Made by a program: the position numbers and the translations under genes. Below, one piece after another: positions 13,601 through 25,266 of a stretch of DNA of 64,000 nt (positions within the stretch are counted from its first letter, which is position 1; every line of letters begins with the position of its first letter). The DNA lies in assembly GCF_030052815.1 (NCBI RefSeq), contig NC_079496.1, positions 40,573,593-40,637,592 on the forward strand, given 5' to 3'. This DNA comes from Hevea brasiliensis. Its lineage: Eukaryota > Streptophyta > Magnoliopsida > Malpighiales > Euphorbiaceae. Under the pieces are notes generated by a model. That model did not search any database. It saw nothing but the letters and a program-made list of their open reading frames with translations, and had not been told where the DNA came from.

Positions 13601-14402
13601 GGTGATGTCATATTTCCATTTTCATTTTCTTTTCTTTTTCTTTTGTTTTCTTCACACTTCTTTAATTTAAATCTATATTTCAAAATTTTTAGTTCTCAGA
13701 TTTTATTGGACAGTTAGGTCATGAGTCACCTTTAGGGTTGAATTGACCAATTTGCCCCTCGCCAGTCTGATCCGATTTGCCAATAATTTAGTATTTCTTT
13801 CGAAACCCTGACCTAATTATTTGATATGGTTCTCTACCTTTTTTTGTGATTTTCACATTTACCCTAGCTTCGCAATTTTTCCTAGGACTGCGGTGTCACA
13901 ATGCCCCGTACAAAATTAGGGTTCTGACTAATCTCGCAATCACTTTTCGGTGTGGTCACCCATCGCTGTGACCCCCTGCTCATTTAACTTTTTATGTTTT
14001 ACTTTTCTTATTTAGACTTGACCTTCTGGTAATTATTATTAATTTTTATTCAGGGCTTTTCTAGGTAACTTAAATATGGTTCTAATCCTCTTAATTGTCC
14101 AGACCAACACCGGTCAATGGAATAGTAAAATACACAAACCTATGCATGTAGGGGTGTTACACCCTGATGGGCTGAGGCCTCTCCTCTAACTTCAGCTGCC
14201 ATAGATTGTTCAGCAGAATTATTCCCCTCTCCATTGTAACTCACAAGGATTTCAACTTCTTGAATAGCCAACATGAGAAATTCTACCCGTAAGTCTATTT
14301 TCATTATGTAAATATACTATATGTATCAATCAATAGTATTTGAGCAGTTATCCTTATCAAGAAATATTTCAAATTTGCAATTTAAAACCTTTATTAAAAC
14401 TT
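10606..14402 (-). pseudogene. Ty3 gag N-terminus and leader, split by a solo LTR
   Basis: The coding remnants are 10606-10756 and 14162-14234, with the untranslated leader at 14235-14402. Read on the minus strand the first remnant ends in a KYKATEF-like block matching the YGATEF block of the element A gag. The second remnant encodes the acidic and Ala/Gln-rich start. A frameshift lies just after the ATG at 14234. The gag is cut after EFK by the plus-strand LTR to its left and in the middle by the solo LTR 10757-14161. It is the oldest layer in this part of the window. Confidence 0.75.
10757..14161 (-). repeat. Solo LTR, Ty3 element A type, with CCCTG target duplication
   Basis: Starts TGTCAC (10757) and ends GTTACA (14161). 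It is flanked by identical pentamers CCCTG at 10752-10756 and 14162-14166. Both sides join into one gag reading context, and there is no primer site or internal region, so this is a solo LTR left by recombination between the two LTRs of a minus-strand element. Length is 3405 bp. The short ORFs at 12226-12420 and 12905-13111 look like chance. Confidence 0.92.
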
Positions 14403-14414
14403 GCTCTGATACCA
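14403..14414 (-). other. Primer-binding site (tRNA-iMet) of the older Ty3 element
   Basis: The minus strand reads TGGTATCAGAGC exactly, eight bases from the LTR end TGTCACAC at 14423. It belongs to the gag remnant 10606-14402. Confidence 0.88.
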
Positions 14415-14422
14415 CTTAAACA

Positions 14423-14533
14423 TGTCACACTTTATCCTTCCGTAAGGTATGATATGATCCTGTAATATGCCTAATGAATTACCGAACTCCATCTACCGAT
14501 AATCCATTAAACATATTATAAGGGATTTTAAAC
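14423..14533 (-). repeat. LTR end of the older Ty3 element, truncated
   Basis: The first 111 bp resemble the left ends at 3761, 10757 and 45183 (TGTCACACTTTATCC.., then the TAATGAATTACCGAACT block). It is cut at 14533 by the plus-strand LTR of element B. The rest is not recognised in the window. Confidence 0.8.
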
Positions 14534-16995
14534 TGTAACACCCTCACTGAAGGTAGTCCATACGTTCTACTATTCCGATAACTAATGTTTGTCCGGACAG
14601 TCATGATGTGTGGAACTACACTTAAATGATAGTGAGGAGACATAAAATAATGGAATACATGATAAGAGAATACAAGAAAAATTAAGAGAAAATAAAAGAA
14701 ATAAAATGTAAGTAGGTTAAACGAGCCAGAATCGTAGCGATGGGTGACCGCACTAGGAAGTCACTGCGTAAACAGTTGATAGCCCCAAGACCGCGGGGAA
14801 CCCCGAGAAATAATTTTTTAGACATAATTAAAGATCTACTGAGGTATAATTGACATTAAAAATGTCAAAGAAAATTTAGTGAATCGGTACAGACGAAAAC
14901 GAAAATTAAAGGAATCGTCGAATTAGTGATTTAATCGGTATTATCGAAAAAGTGTGATTATAACCCGAAGAGGGGCATTTTGGTCATTTCGCACTTAGAG
15001 TTGAATTTTGACCTAAATGTTCATTAAAAATGAGTGGTATTAAATTTTGAAAACCCCATAAAAATATGAAATTATATATGTAATGTAAATAAAGGAAATA
15101 TGGGGGATTAATTGTAAATATGAAAACTTGAATATTATAACAATTAAATTAATTGAAAGTGGGCTATAAAAGGGACACTTGAGGACAGATTGCACCATTT
15201 CACACTTTTTCTTCATCACTTTACTCACTATAGCCAAATTGAAGCTTCTCCTCTCTTCCTCCATGGCGTTTCATGCAAGCTCTCCACCTCTCCCATTTTC
15301 AACCTAAATTCACAAATTTTCTTCATTAAAGTTTGTCTCCTCACCTAGGGCAAATCATAGGCAGTAAGAAAAATAAGATTTGGTGGAGTTTTATAAGGTT
15401 GGGAATATCTTGATTTTAAGGTTTGTGCATAATTTTTCATCCTTTCATCTTAATTTTTTGATTTGAAGTTGAAATGAGTTGAAAATTTGAAGAAATTGAT
15501 GGGTGATGCTGAGCCTTAAATTCAACAGCCTTGATAAGTAAGGGGGTTTGTTTAATTCTTACATGTAAATGATAATTTGTGATGCTGATTAAAGTAATTA
15601 CATATATTAGGATTTAATTATATGAGTATATTTGAGGTTGGTAATTTAAATTAGGGTTTTGAAATAATTATTAGAGACTTATGCAAATGTCTCATTTTGG
15701 TAGCCTTGAAAGAATGAGGAATTGATAAATTTCATGTATGAAAAAGGTGAATTGTGATGTTGATGAATGAGTTATAGGTTGAGAGATGAAGATACTTGTG
15801 ATAGAAAATTTGATTCCATGTGTATATTGTTGACCTTGACTATTTGAATTAGGGTTTTGAATTGATTATTGGAGACTTATGAAAATTTCTGGAAATTGAC
15901 CAAGTTGGGACTTGATTGATGATAATTAGAAGTGCCATGTATGCAATTTAGAGGAATGAAATTGGAAGTGTACAATTTTCTTATAGGTTGAGTAATTGTT
16001 AAAAACAGTGTATGTTTTGAGCCATAAGTGAAATTGTGTGGCCCCAATTGGTATAAGGCTAATTGGAGGCAAAACTAGACCTAAAATGGTCCATTTTTCA
16101 TTTGGAAACCATGCTAAAATTTTGCCTAAAAAGTGAGCTAAAATCTGACCTAATCCGGATTGCCATTTAGTGAACCCAGAAAATGGCCAAATGAACAGTG
16201 TTCATTCAGTTGGTCATATCTCACTTTAGATAGGTCCAAATGACCTCAAATTTACACCATTGGAAAGCTTAGACATAGGGATAAAACTTTTGTGAAGATC
16301 ATAGAGCCCAGAAATGTCATTAACCAAGTCAAATTGTTTGCCCAATTTTGGGTACTAAAACTGTCCAGAATTGAAACTGCCCAGAATTGCTAAATAAAGG
16401 CTACTTGACCAGTTTTGGCAAAGAAGCCATAACTTGGTCCATAGAAGTCCAAATGCCATGAAACTAGTGCCAAAATTTCAATAAGACATAAGCCTACAAT
16501 AATGGTATTTTGACAAAAACCCAAAAATTAAGGAAACTAGGTCAATTAACTTGATTAATTTGGCATACCAATTCTAAAAATGGTGTAAATGACCATTAAC
16601 TCCATAATAGTTTCTTAAGCATATCTCCCTCTAGAAATCTTCAATTGAAATGAGCCATACCATTCTGGAAAGCTAAGAAATAGACTTTCAACTTTGTTTT
16701 GGACATTTTCCTCAACTTATGAATGTAAGAAGCTTAAATATTGGGTCAAAGCTACTGACCTAATTGAAATCCTGTTACTACAAGACACTTAAGTCTAGGT
16801 CAGTAATTTGACTATAAATTACATGAAACAGGTATGTGGGACTCACTTTTCCACTATACATTGACATAAAAATTTTGTTATCACTACATGCTAAATTACA
16901 TAAAATAGTGATATGAGACCTACCTTTTTCCACAATACATGGACATAAGATTTTTTTAAACAATTAATAATGCTCAATTGCCCAAAGTAAACCTA

Positions 16996-16998
<3 letters not shown>

Positions 16999-17036
<38 letters not shown>
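16999..17036. repeat. (AT)n microsatellite
   Basis: An uninterrupted run of about 19 AT units inside LTR B. The corresponding part of the inverted LTR near 24190-24210 has no such run, so the expansion came after the two copies separated. Confidence 0.95.
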
Positions 17037-17040
<4 letters not shown>

Positions 17041-18010
17041 TTAATTGGTATACCGATTAGGGACTATAGATAGCAGTACTACCTATATGGATAATCACTG
17101 ATCGACAACATATGTCTGATATGATTGATCTACAGGCTATATGCCTGCCCATTGGCTGTTGTGCCTAATTTTATATCTGGCTTTAAAAGCCTGCCCGCTG
17201 GCCTTGTGCTTGACATGACAGATGTATACTAGATAGACTTACGGTTGTCTAACCAGTATACTCCCGTGTATCCAACATTATAGTCTGTTATAGATTACTT
17301 GGGCATTGATATAATTTTCAAAGACTAAGAATGAAACCAATGAATAGATAAGATACTAATAATTAATTTAGTTCCAAAGTACAGAAAAGTCCTAAATGAC
17401 TTAGACAATATAACAAATGAATAGAAAAGATGATGTTCAATCTAACTGTTCTCAAAGTGTAGAAAATTTATAAATATCTTAGAATTGATGACAATTTCAC
17501 TGATATGAGTTTAAGGAGACTGAAAATGAAATATATGCATAGATAAGATCTGAATAAATAAATTGATTCCAAAAGTGCAATAAACTACGCAATTGACATA
17601 GAATTGCAGAATTTTACATAGAATTATTATTTGAATTATTTAGTTGGTTTTCCTTAAAATTATGCGCCACTAAGCTATTAGCTTAGCGCGTTGGATATTT
17701 TCATCGCATAGGTACTGTAGACCAGACAAACTAGCCGCCACAGTAGTGTTCTGACTACAGTTAACCAGATCTGCTACAGTCCAGAGTTCACCTCATCAGT
17801 GTTTATTTTGGTAGGACCCATGCATAGACTAGTATTTTGGTTTATTGTATAGGAACATTATGTAATTACAGTTGTGATGTAAACAAGTTGTAATTTATAT
17901 ATTTTGGACTGTAAATATAGTTGTCAAGTTTGGTATATGAATTTCCATATGAAGGAATGAATGAAAAATATGTTTTCTTGAAATTGTATAAGTAGAAATG
18001 ATATGATATG

Positions 18011-20049
18011 TGTAACATCCTTAGTTTAGCTAGTCATAAATGCATCTCTTTGTTGACTGTGGTCGGTCCGACAAATAGAACGTCTGAAAAAATATTTAAA
18101 CTAAAGTGAGAAACCATAATTAATTCAAATATTAATAAGAAAATTTTAGCAAAAATTTTAGAAATAAGATACAACCAAGTTAAATGAGCCGGTGCCCTAG
18201 CGATGGGTAACCTAGTGAGAAGTTGCGGTTCTCGCAACTAGGAGCCCTAGACCCAGGAGAAAAATTATAAAATAATTTCTGGGACTCCAGAGAAGGGTTA
18301 TTGAGGTTCTTATGGCATTAGAATGCTAAGAAAATACTTAGAAAAAATTTTCAATCGGTACAGACAATTTTGGTCCGTTAAGCCAAACGGAGGGCATTTT
18401 GGTCATTTCGTCTTCAGAGATGATTTTTGACCAACTTTTCCAATTAAATAAATAATTTATATAACATAAAATATGAATAAATGTTGTTAAAAATTTAATT
18501 GCAATTAAATAGACAAGAAATGAAAAGAAAATGAAGGAAAATGGACTTATGACATCATAATGATGTCATTAAAGTTCTCCCACCCAACCCAATGTTGACA
18601 CATGGCATAACTTTATTTAAAAGAGACAAATGGGCTGAAAAATGAGAGAAAACCAGCTAAAAAACTCCAAATGGAGTGATTCAAAAAAGGAAATTGAACT
18701 AGACAAAATAAGGAACATCTTTCATGTTGATCGTTTTTCCAAATTCCCACTGCAAAAGTGACTAATAGAACAGTAAACCTAAAGCTTGAAAACTGAAAAT
18801 TCTGTCCAATTCACATTAAGCTTAGAGATGGTATTGGCAACCAATACCAACAAGTTTAAAATGCAAAATGTGGTATGTTGATGATATTTAAACTAATTTA
18901 GCTATTGCCAATGCAACAGTCAACATTTTGGTTGACCAATGAAATGAATAGTAATCATAAAAATTCAATTTCAAAGAATTACATAAATGAAAAGTGTTAA
19001 ATGCCCTAGTAGGCCTAATGTGATTGGTTTGGATAGGTTGGCATGCCAATAGGGTTCTATTAGCAGTACTGCATATGGCTTAATGCCATTCTGCATTTCA
19101 TGGCTTTCCATGCCATTCTGTGACATAATAGCCTTTGGCTATGATATTGAGTTGTTATACTTGGGTTTAATCCCCGATAATTATTACAGCTTATTAGCTG
19201 TTCCGTTGCACACCGGGAGACACAATGTGACCGATGGTGTGATGGTCCAAGGTACTTAGTACCCAGTACCAGTTTACTCGTTTATTCAGTCCAGTCAAGT
19301 AATATAGCTTACTCGGGCAATGTTAATAAATCTTACCAAACTTTAATCGAATAATATTGCAATAAATATTTGAAATTAAGTCTACCAAAAAATGTAAACA
19401 TACATTCTGCATACATATTTTTATTTTATTTTATTTCAGATTGTCACCACAAAGCAGAATTGCTTAGCGCATCGCTTTTGCCACGCGCAGGTACTGGAGA
19501 CATAGCTAGGGAGTCAAGCCGACCTCATACAGGGTGAGTTTTCAGATCTGCACTCAGAGTTCAAAGTCACCTCACAATTGCAGTGCATTGGTAGGACATT
19601 GGGCTACCTAAGTCTTTTGTATTTGTAAACTTTTGTTATGTATATTATAAACTCATGTAATCATATTTTTGCTGTAATTACCCATGAGCTGTGTAAATAA
19701 ATAAATATGAGTATTTCTCACTGAATTGGGTGTGATATGAGATGAATGTGAATTTTGAGATACTGAATTGATTTGAGAAATTATTGAAAAATGTTGGTGG
19801 TTGACTGATATTGAGATTATAATTATATTGGAAGTGTTTTTAAACAGGTTCAGAAGAACTGTTTTCCAATTTATAGCCGGCACTCTGCCGGATTTTCTAT
19901 AAAATTTGCGGAAAAATTTAGATTTATCAAAAATTATAAATAAATGAATAAAAAGGGATAAATTGAAATTGAAATATGAATTGGTGTTTCGACACACTGA
20001 GTGGCATAACTTGCTCAGCTACACTGTAGATGGGTAAGGGGGTGTCACA
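18011..20049 (+). repeat. Solo LTR, distinct Ty3-type family, with ATATG target duplication
   Basis: Begins TGTAACATCC and ends GTGTCACA at 20049. Flanked by ATATG at 18006-18010 and 20050-20054. Length is 2039 bp, clearly shorter than LTR A or B. No primer site follows, and the host LTR resumes directly after the second pentamer. ORFs within it (18034-18237, 19653-19997) show no domain and lie on the strand opposite to the LTR. Confidence 0.9.
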
Positions 20050-20305
20050 ATATGACATGATGCATATGGAAATATGAAATGATTTTTACTAGGTGAATAG
20101 TGGAACCCACTATATACTAATAAAATAGAGGAGGCTCTGCCCGGGTATCCACAGAAATAATTTGTGATAAAAAAAAATGTCCACATATTTTAAATGAAGT
20201 TTAAAATTAACAGTGAAGAGGACAGCATAAGGTAGGGTGCTCCGACACTGAATGTGCAATCCTCGCTCGGCTACACTGTAGACGGGTGAGGGGCTTCACA
20301 TTTAG

Positions 20306-20317
20306 TGGTATCAGAGC
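20306..20317 (+). other. Primer-binding site of element B (tRNA-iMet)
   Basis: Exact TGGTATCAGAGC five bases after the LTR end. Identifies 14534-20300 as the 5' LTR of a plus-strand element. Confidence 0.92.
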
Positions 20318-20442
20318 AGCGGTTTAGGCAGTCCTAGACCTAGATAGATAGAAAGAAATAGTTTGCATCACATGCATGGGCCTTTAGATAGAGTCAAGGT
20401 GACACTTATGCAGATATATTCTTTGTCTATTTTATAAGATCA

Positions 20443-21145
20443 ATGGCATCTAATCCTTCAAAGCATGGGCCTCTTAGACTGATCAAGGAGGAGGTAGAGA
20501 GTCACGCACCCATAATTACTCCTAGTCGGAGGCGAAGCAGTAGTAGAGTAGAGTCATCACGTGGTACTACAGGGAGAGCACAGCAGGCCTTCCTAGAACA
20601 GATGACTCAGTTGCTTCATCAGGTCACCGGAGCCATAACTCAGCCACAGCTACCTCCACCTCCACAGCCACAGCCATAGCCACAGCCACAACCATAGCCA
20701 CCACCACCCCTACAGCCACAACCTATACACAGATCCCCATTACAGAGACTGCGGAAGTATGGGGCAGTTGACTTGAAGGGCAAGAAGGAGGATGATCTAG
20801 CCGCAGCAAAGTATTGGCTGGAGAGGACAGAGCAACAGTTGGAGTGTGCTCTATCCCTATTGCAGGAGGATGCACATAGATGGTGGGTGGCCATATCGAG
20901 AGTGGTATAGTCTACACATATCACCTGAGAGTTCTTTCTAGCTGAATTCAGAAAGAAATACATCAGCCATGTGTACTTGGAGGCCAGAAGGAGAGAATTT
21001 ATGGCATTAAGACAGAGGTAGCTTACAGTCTCTGAATATGAGTGAGAATTCATGAGACTTAGTGGATATGCATTGGAGATAATGCCTATAGAGGTTGATG
21101 AGTGCAGAAGGTTTGAGGATGGACTGAAGTGGTATATCGATTGCA
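20443..21145 (+). pseudogene. Ty3 gag of element B (nonsense-broken)
   Basis: The ATG at 20443 opens 79 codons with a basic, Ser-rich N-terminus and a Gln-rich stretch. A proline/glutamine repeat follows that includes two TAG stops where neighbouring units read CAG (20680 and near 20695). The capsid core is then readable with further stops: LRKYGAVDLKG, then YWLERTEQQLE, then LLQEDAHRWW, then FRKKYISHVYLEARR, then EFMRLSGYA, and finally CRRFEDGLKWYI. The minus-strand ORF at 20640-21146 is only the Cys/Gly-rich complement of the proline repeat. Confidence 0.85.
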
Positions 21146-21236
21146 AACTAGTAAACGCTTGAGCCCTTCATTGGTGGAAGGTAGAGCAACTCTAGACACA
21201 ACAGCACGTACTACTTTTAGATCCTTTAGTCTCAAG

Positions 21237-21248
21237 TGGTATCAGAGC
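21237..21248 (+). other. tRNA-iMet primer site in the pararetrovirus fragment
   Basis: Exact TGGTATCAGAGC with no LTR terminus before it: the preceding bases are CTCAAG, without a terminal CA and LTR homology. Caulimovirids prime minus-strand synthesis at such a site. It could also be a stray Ty3 or copia site, but its position about 260 bp upstream of the movement-protein frame favours viral origin. Confidence 0.6.
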
Positions 21249-21494
21249 CAAGTTAGTGGTAGAGTGATCATAGGTTCTAGTGAAACCCAAGTCGCGTATC
21301 CTACAGCCATTGAAGCCATGAGAAAGGCGTGTTAGGCAATTGGAGTAACATCATTGACAGTGATCTAAAAGAGATGGACAAACTATTTTCTAGCTTGTCT
21401 GGTAGCTCTAGGAGTGCTAGGTTCGAAGAAAAGGAAAAGAAAAAATAAAAAAATAAAGAAATATTATTATTAGCTAATATATAAAATAATCTAA

Positions 21495-21878
21495 GTAAAG
21501 TTACCTCCCATTTCTTCTAATCTTATCTATAAATCCAATACTAGTTTTAGGTTTAAGTCTGATTATGTAGTTAAAACTATAGAACAAGCCTCTCCTATGC
21601 ATGAAGGATTACATTCCAGGAGTCTGTTTTCTGAAGATCTTTTAAAAAAACATCAAAAGGAATACTCTTTTCTCCATATAGGAATGATTGAAGTTGCTCT
21701 TAAACCTGCAACTAGGCTAAGATTAAACACCTCAGCTTTAATTTGTGTCCAAGACAAGAGACAAAATAACTTCAATGATTCCTTATTAGGAATAGTAGAA
21801 TCATCTCTGTGTGATGGCCTGATTTATTTTTCATGCTATCCTAATGTAAGCATGTTGAAGAAAATGATAAGTATTTGA
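21495..21878 (+). pseudogene. Caulimovirid movement-protein-like fragment
   Basis: Open for 128 codons from after a TAA at 21492; the first ATG is at 21597 (93 codons). Counting from that ATG, residues 7-33 and 61-83 match the conserved blocks of the caulimovirid movement protein (30K superfamily). The clearest is the run with Leu-Cys-Asp-Gly, Tyr-Phe and Cys-Tyr-Pro-Asn near residues 71-83. In viruses this protein forms tubules through plasmodesmata. The frame stops soon after this block, so the C-terminal half and all downstream viral genes are absent. The upstream segment is in another frame. I recognised the family by eye only. Confidence 0.68.
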
Positions 21879-23136
21879 GAACCCTATAATTTGGCAGCCT
21901 TGGGAAACATGAGGGTTTGATAAATTCATGCATGTAAATGGTGATTAGTAGTGTTGATGAATTCTTAACTATAATGATGATTAATGTTGTTGAGTGATGA
22001 AGTTACATACATTAGGAATTAGATTGCATGTGTATGTTTGAGATTGACATTTTCAGTTAGGGTTTTGACCTAACTATTGGAGATTCTATGTAATTACTGG
22101 AATTTGACTTTGTTGAGATGAGTTGAATATATTTAGAAGTGCCCTAAATGCCAATTTGTAGTTTGAGAGTTGGAGGAAATGAAATTAGGAGTGTACATTT
22201 CTTTGCAGGTTTGGGACTTTATAAGTCCAGTATGTATTTTGAGCCATAACTTGAATTGTGTTGCTCTAATTTGTATGAGGCCAATTGGAGATGAAATTAG
22301 ACCCAAAATACTCCATTTCTCATGGAGAAACCATGCCCAAAATTTGTCCATAACTTGATCAATTTACTGTTCTGATCCGGCTGACCAAACAATGAACCCA
22401 GAAAAATGTTCCGATCATTTGGTCATAACTCCCTCTAGACAGATCCAAATGACCTGAATTTTATACCATTGGAAAGCTTAGACATAGGGCTATAACTTTC
22501 ATGAAGAATACAGAGCCCAGAAATGCCTCTAACCAAACTAGAATTCTGGCCCAATGTAAGTTACAAAACTGTCCAGAACCATATTGCCCAGAAATTACTG
22601 GACATAGGCTTACCGGACCAGTTTTGGCAAAAAGGCCATAACTTGGTCCAAAAAAATCCAAATGCAATGAAACTAGTGGCAAAATTTCCACAAGACATAA
22701 ATCTACAATATTGGTATTTTGACCAAAATCCAAAAATCAAGGGAACTAGGTAAATTGCCTAGGTTAAGTTAGTATGCAAATTCTAGAAATTGCCCAAGTG
22801 ACTACTTGATACCAGAACGGTCTTTTAGTCATATCTCCCATTAGTAAAATCCAATTGGGATGAGCCATACTGTTCTAGAAACCTAAGAAATTGGGATCCA
22901 ACTTTATTTTGGACACTTTTCTCAAATTATGAATGTAAAAATCTTAAAAGTTGAGTCAAACCCACTGACCTGAACTGGAATCCTATTGGCATAAGGTACA
23001 CAAGTCCACGCCAGTGATTTGGCTATAATTAATTCTACAAAACCTGAAAAATTGCAATTTAAAATTTTGAGTGACCATAAGACATAGGGCAATAATCTCT
23101 ATGAAGAACACTAGGTTTAAAAGTGGCTGTAACCTA
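21879..23136 (+). repeat. LTR B-like remnant, possibly truncated 3' LTR of element B
   Basis: Matches 15670-16930 of LTR B at a nearly constant offset (AGACATA-type motifs at 22480, 22693, 22886 and 23080, against 16271, 16484 and 16676). Both ends are cut, by the pararetrovirus fragment on the left and the inverted LTR at 23137 on the right. The overlapping ORFs 22133-22753 on both strands have no recognisable product. Confidence 0.75.
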
Positions 23137-25266
23137 TGACGCCCCATACCCATCTAGTGTATAGCCAAGCAAAAAGTGTCACATTCGATGCCGGAGCACC
23201 CCATCTTGTCTTATCATGTCTATTGTAAATTTTTAATATCATTTAAAAGTGGTAATCCACGTGTAGAATTTTTTTTTTATACAACTTGTTTCTGTGGAGA
23301 CCCGGACAGAGCCTCCTCGGTTTTGTTAGCATTTGGCAGGTTCCACTAATCACCTGTTAACATATTCATATTCATTTCACACATTTCCATATCATATTCT
23401 ATTGTATCATGTAATTCACAATTATTTATGAGATCTCAAAGGGTATCATCTATTGCATTTATATAGAAATTCATAGATAATAAATTACAAGTTTACATTA
23501 TAATCTCAAAGTTTAATTACAAGTCCAAAATGAAATACATCATGTGTTTATGTACAATGAACAAAAGAACAACATCTAGACATACATGGGCCCTACCAAC
23601 AAAATTTCAACTGTCGAGGTGACTAGTAGACACTAGCAAATCTGATTGGCCTCTGTATGAGCACTACTGCTACTACTGCTGGGGCTGTGGGGACTAGTCT
23701 CCAATACCTACTAGATGGAAAGGAACGTGCTAAGTATAACGCTTAGTGGTGCATAATTTATAATAATAATAATTAAACAATAGAAATAATAATTCTATAT
23801 GGCAATTCATAATTTCTAGGTCTTTTACATTTTTATTGCACTTTGGAAACACTTGAAATTATTGGGATCTTTTCTATTTACTTATTATATATTAAGTCTT
23901 AATTAATCATTATTAGTGCCCAAGAAACCTATAACAAATTAAAAAAACTGGATACACGGGAGTGTACTAGTTAGATAGCCATATGTCTATCCAATACACG
24001 TCGGTCATGTCAGGTATAAAGCCCGCAGGCAGGCATTTAAGTCAGAGATAATATTAGGCACATTGGCCAACGAGCAGGCATAAAGCCTGTAAAACAATCA
24101 TGTCAGATAGATTTTATCTATTAATGATTATTCCTATGGGCAGTACTGTTATCTGTAGTCCCTAATTAATATACCAATTGATCCAAATTAAATAAATAAG
24201 TCTAGGTATACTATGGGCAACTAACATTATTGCTTATTTATTTGTAATGTTCATGTCACTTTATAGTGAAAAAATAGATCTGAGATACCCCTTTCATGTG
24301 ATTTAGTGTTTAATGGCTTATTTGGGTTCAACTCCTATGATAAGATAAATTATCTCATGAACCTTTCTTTAGGTTCAGTTTTAGTGTCTCACTTTTTCCT
24401 ATCCATTTGATCAGGTTTTAGCCACTGTTTCGCCACACTTCCTCATGGAAGTTGTTTCTCTATGTCTTATCTTTATTTTCCCTTTTGAATCATGTCAATT
24501 TGATTTTTAGAACTCAAGTTATGGTCAAATAACCATAACTGATTCATTTCTAGATTCTGGTTCCTTAACTAGGCAGCTTTTGGACTTAAATTTACCTAAT
24601 TAATGGAATATGTTGCAGTCACTTTTCAGCATGGTGATGTTCATAGAAATTATTTTCCTACGTCTTATGATCATTGAAAAATTTGTATCACAATTTTTCA
24701 AGTTTTGTGGAATTATTTTTGCCCAATTAACTGACCTGGGCTCATGCACCCTGTGCCAATAGGGGTTCAATTCAAGTCAGTGATTGCAGGTCAATTTTTA
24801 AGGTTCTTTCATTCATAATTTGAGGAATGTTTCTAAAACAAAGTTGGAGCCCTATTTTTTAGGTTTTTGTAAAGGTATGGCTCATCCCAATTGGATTCTT
24901 CTAGAGGGAGATATGACTAAACGACTATTCTCTGGGGTCAAATGAAATTTGGTCAGATTCCAGGTTTTGATGTATTGACTTGTTCTAACAATTTGACCTA
25001 GATCTCTTGATTTTTGGGTTTAAGTCAAAATAACAATTTTGTAGATCTGTGTCTTGTAGACATTTTTCCACTAGTTTCATTACATTTGAGTTCTTGTAGA
25101 CCAAGTTATAGCCATTTTTCCAAAACTGGTCGGGTAAGTTTATGTTTAGCAGTTTCTGGAAAACCTAATTCTGGACAATTTTGTGACCCAACTTGGGCCA
25201 GCAATTGGTTTGGTTTAAGGCATTTCTGGCTTTTGTGCTCCGCATGAAAATTGTAGCCCTATATCT

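Larger units (their letters stand above)
14534..20300 (+). repeat. 5' LTR of element B, interrupted by solo LTR 18011-20049
   Basis: Begins TGTAACACCC and ends GGGCTTCACA at 20300, immediately before the primer site. Removing the nested LTR and one duplicated pentamer leaves about 3.7 kb. The start is related to the element A LTR (..GGAACTACACTTAAATG..). The interior has AGACATA-type motifs at 16271, 16484 and 16676 and the GCCATAACTT block. It contains an AT microsatellite at 16999-17036. No gene is seen; the ORF 15040-15264 has no recognisable product. Confidence 0.85.
14534..21145 (+). mobile_element. Ty3/gypsy element B, 5' part
   Basis: Plus-strand order is 5' LTR (14534-20300, interrupted by a solo LTR), primer site, and gag starting at 20443. 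After about 21145 the gag homology stops and a pararetrovirus-derived segment follows, so pol is missing. The LTR-like piece at 21879-23136 matches LTR B at a constant offset of about 6.2 kb and could be the truncated 3' LTR. This assignment is inference. Confidence 0.75.
21150..21878 (+). other. Endogenous pararetrovirus fragment (Caulimoviridae, florendovirus-like)
   Basis: Between the end of the Ty3 gag and the return of LTR sequence lies about 0.7 kb unlike either. It has, in order, a tRNA-iMet primer site (21237-21248), a short coding-like segment at 21323-21448 (Asp/Lys/Ser-rich, ending in a stop at an A-run), and an open frame at 21495-21878 that resembles the caulimovirid movement protein. 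A primer site near the genome origin followed by the movement-protein region is the caulimovirid arrangement. Genus is a guess. The left edge is uncertain by tens of bases. The copy is decayed and truncated on both sides. Confidence 0.68.

Noticed and set aside
19653..19997. 114-codon minus-strand ORF in the solo LTR
   Set aside because: AT-rich Asn/Ile/Ser composition, no domain, and opposite to the LTR orientation. Probably chance.
20640..21146. 168-codon minus-strand ORF with a Cys/Gly-rich tail
   Set aside because: The tail is the complement of the proline/glutamine codon repeat of the plus-strand gag, and no domain is present.
22133..22753. Overlapping ORFs on both strands in the LTR B remnant
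   Set aside because: They follow the degenerate repeats of about 200 bp, lack domains and are not maintained in the other LTR copies.
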